Program-made: the position numbers and the translations under genes | Shown: positions 63,452 to 64,000 of the stretch, piece after piece | Numbering within the stretch: the stretch's first letter is position 1 | How the letters are laid out: each line of letters begins with the position of its first letter | NCBI RefSeq assembly: GCF_004336635.1 | Contig: NZ_SJXH01000003.1 | Location: 62,001 to 126,000, forward strand | Source of the DNA: Acinetobacter sp. ANC 4862 | GTDB lineage: Bacteria; Pseudomonadota; Gammaproteobacteria; Pseudomonadales; Moraxellaceae | Length of the DNA stretch: 64,000 nucleotides | Reading direction: 5' to 3' | The notes under the pieces: generated by a model | Database searches by the model: none | Told to the model about the DNA's origin: nothing | The model's input: only the letters and a program-made list of their open reading frames with translations

Positions 63452-64000
63452 ATGTTCCAACATGTTGATAGTTATGCAGGTGATCCGATTCTTTCTCTTA
63501 TGGAAGAGTTTGGAAAAGACCAACGCTCTCATAAAGTTAATCTAAGTATTGGACTTTATTACAATGAAGAAAATATTGTTCCTCAATTAAATGCCATTAA
63601 AGCCGCCTATAAAAATATTGAAGCGAGCAATGATCAGGTCAAGCTCTATTTACCGATGGATGGTTTGAAATCTTATAACCAAGCTACTCAAGCTCTTGTT
63701 TTAGGTCAAGATAGTCCAGCCCGTCGTGATGGTCGTGCGGTAACGATTCAAACCTTAGGCGGTTCTGGCGCACTTAAAGTCGGTGCCGATTTCTTAAAAA
63801 AATATTTTCCGGAATCTGATGTTTGGGTCAGCCAACCGACCTGGGAAAATCATATTGCCATCTTTAATGGCGCTGGTATTCACTCGCATTTCTATCCTTA
63901 TTTTGATGCAGCGACCAATGGGGTTAATGTGCCCGCTATGCTGGAAAAATTAAGCCAGCTTCCAGCAAAAAGCATTGTGCTGTTACATCCTTGTTGCCAT
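63452..64000 (+). CDS. tyrB: Aromatic amino acid aminotransferase (5' part, runs off the window)
   Basis: PLP aminotransferase of the AspC/TyrB family that makes phenylalanine and tyrosine from their keto acids, or aspartate. The first 183 codons are present: [21 protein letters not shown], then [21 protein letters not shown] and [40 protein letters not shown] and [19 protein letters not shown]. These match TyrB/AspC. AAGGA lies before the ATG. It diverges from the DAHP synthase gene, so entry and exit steps of aromatic synthesis share one control region. The PLP lysine lies beyond the window. Confidence 0.9.
   Translation, partial: MFQHVDSYAGDPILSLMEEFGKDQRSHKVNLSIGLYYNEENIVPQLNAIKAAYKNIEASNDQVKLYLPMDGLKSYNQATQALVLGQDSPARRDGRAVTIQTLGGSGALKVGADFLKKYFPESDVWVSQPTWENHIAIFNGAGIHSHFYPYFDAATNGVNVPAMLEKLSQLPAKSIVLLHPCCH

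Overview
The window looks like an ordinary chromosomal stretch of an Acinetobacter species, a moderately AT-rich gammaproteobacterium. The reasons are the beta-ketoadipate (ben/cat) genes with a BenM-type LysR regulator, a DcaP-like porin, a BigR-like ArsR repressor, a PilU-type ATPase and a typical Acinetobacter leucine catabolic cluster. I see no rRNA, tRNA, CRISPR array, insertion sequence or prophage. This assignment rests on recognising the protein families, not on a database search.

Layout. 1-3,140: urea ABC transporter genes urtA-urtB and the first codons of urtC on the minus strand, with a sigma-54-like promoter. 3,140-5,700: a low-information region with hairpins, a small gene with an early stop codon, an unknown 89-aa gene and a DUF2147 secreted protein. 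5,786-16,335: leucine/isovalerate degradation. A TetR regulator and an acyl-CoA synthetase diverge from liuABCDE and scoAB, so leucine carbon would end as acetyl-CoA and acetoacetate. 16,336-32,430: benzoate/catechol pathway. benM is flanked by benK and a porin gene on the minus strand, and by a continuous plus-strand run catB-catC-catA-benABCDE-catI-catJ-catF-catD that covers every step from benzoate to succinyl-CoA plus acetyl-CoA. Several intercistronic junctions carry hairpins.

32,530-44,410: a sirtuin without the usual zinc cysteines, a small lipoprotein, a minus-strand run of acyl-CoA dehydrogenase, thiolase and CoA-transferase, TetR and LysR regulators, and a GMC alcohol oxidoreductase plus aldehyde dehydrogenase pair. 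44,439-61,480: housekeeping and transport genes (cysK, plsB, a BigR-like repressor, a SulP transporter, sstT, DUF1275, DUF2058, an MscS-type channel, an ABC exporter, a MaoC hydratase, an AraC regulator, gcvH, an MFS transporter and a pilU-like gene).

61,770-64,000: aromatic amino acid synthesis. A class I DAHP synthase gene and a truncated tyrB-like aminotransferase gene diverge from a shared region. The DAHP synthase leader is the most interesting element of the window. It encodes an 18-aa peptide with Tyr-Tyr-Phe-Trp-Gln-Phe before a textbook terminator with competing hairpins. A second, 34-aa peptide with eight aromatic residues in twelve follows and ends 35 nt before the DAHP synthase start. 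This suggests a two-stage, translation-sensed control of entry into the shikimate pathway.
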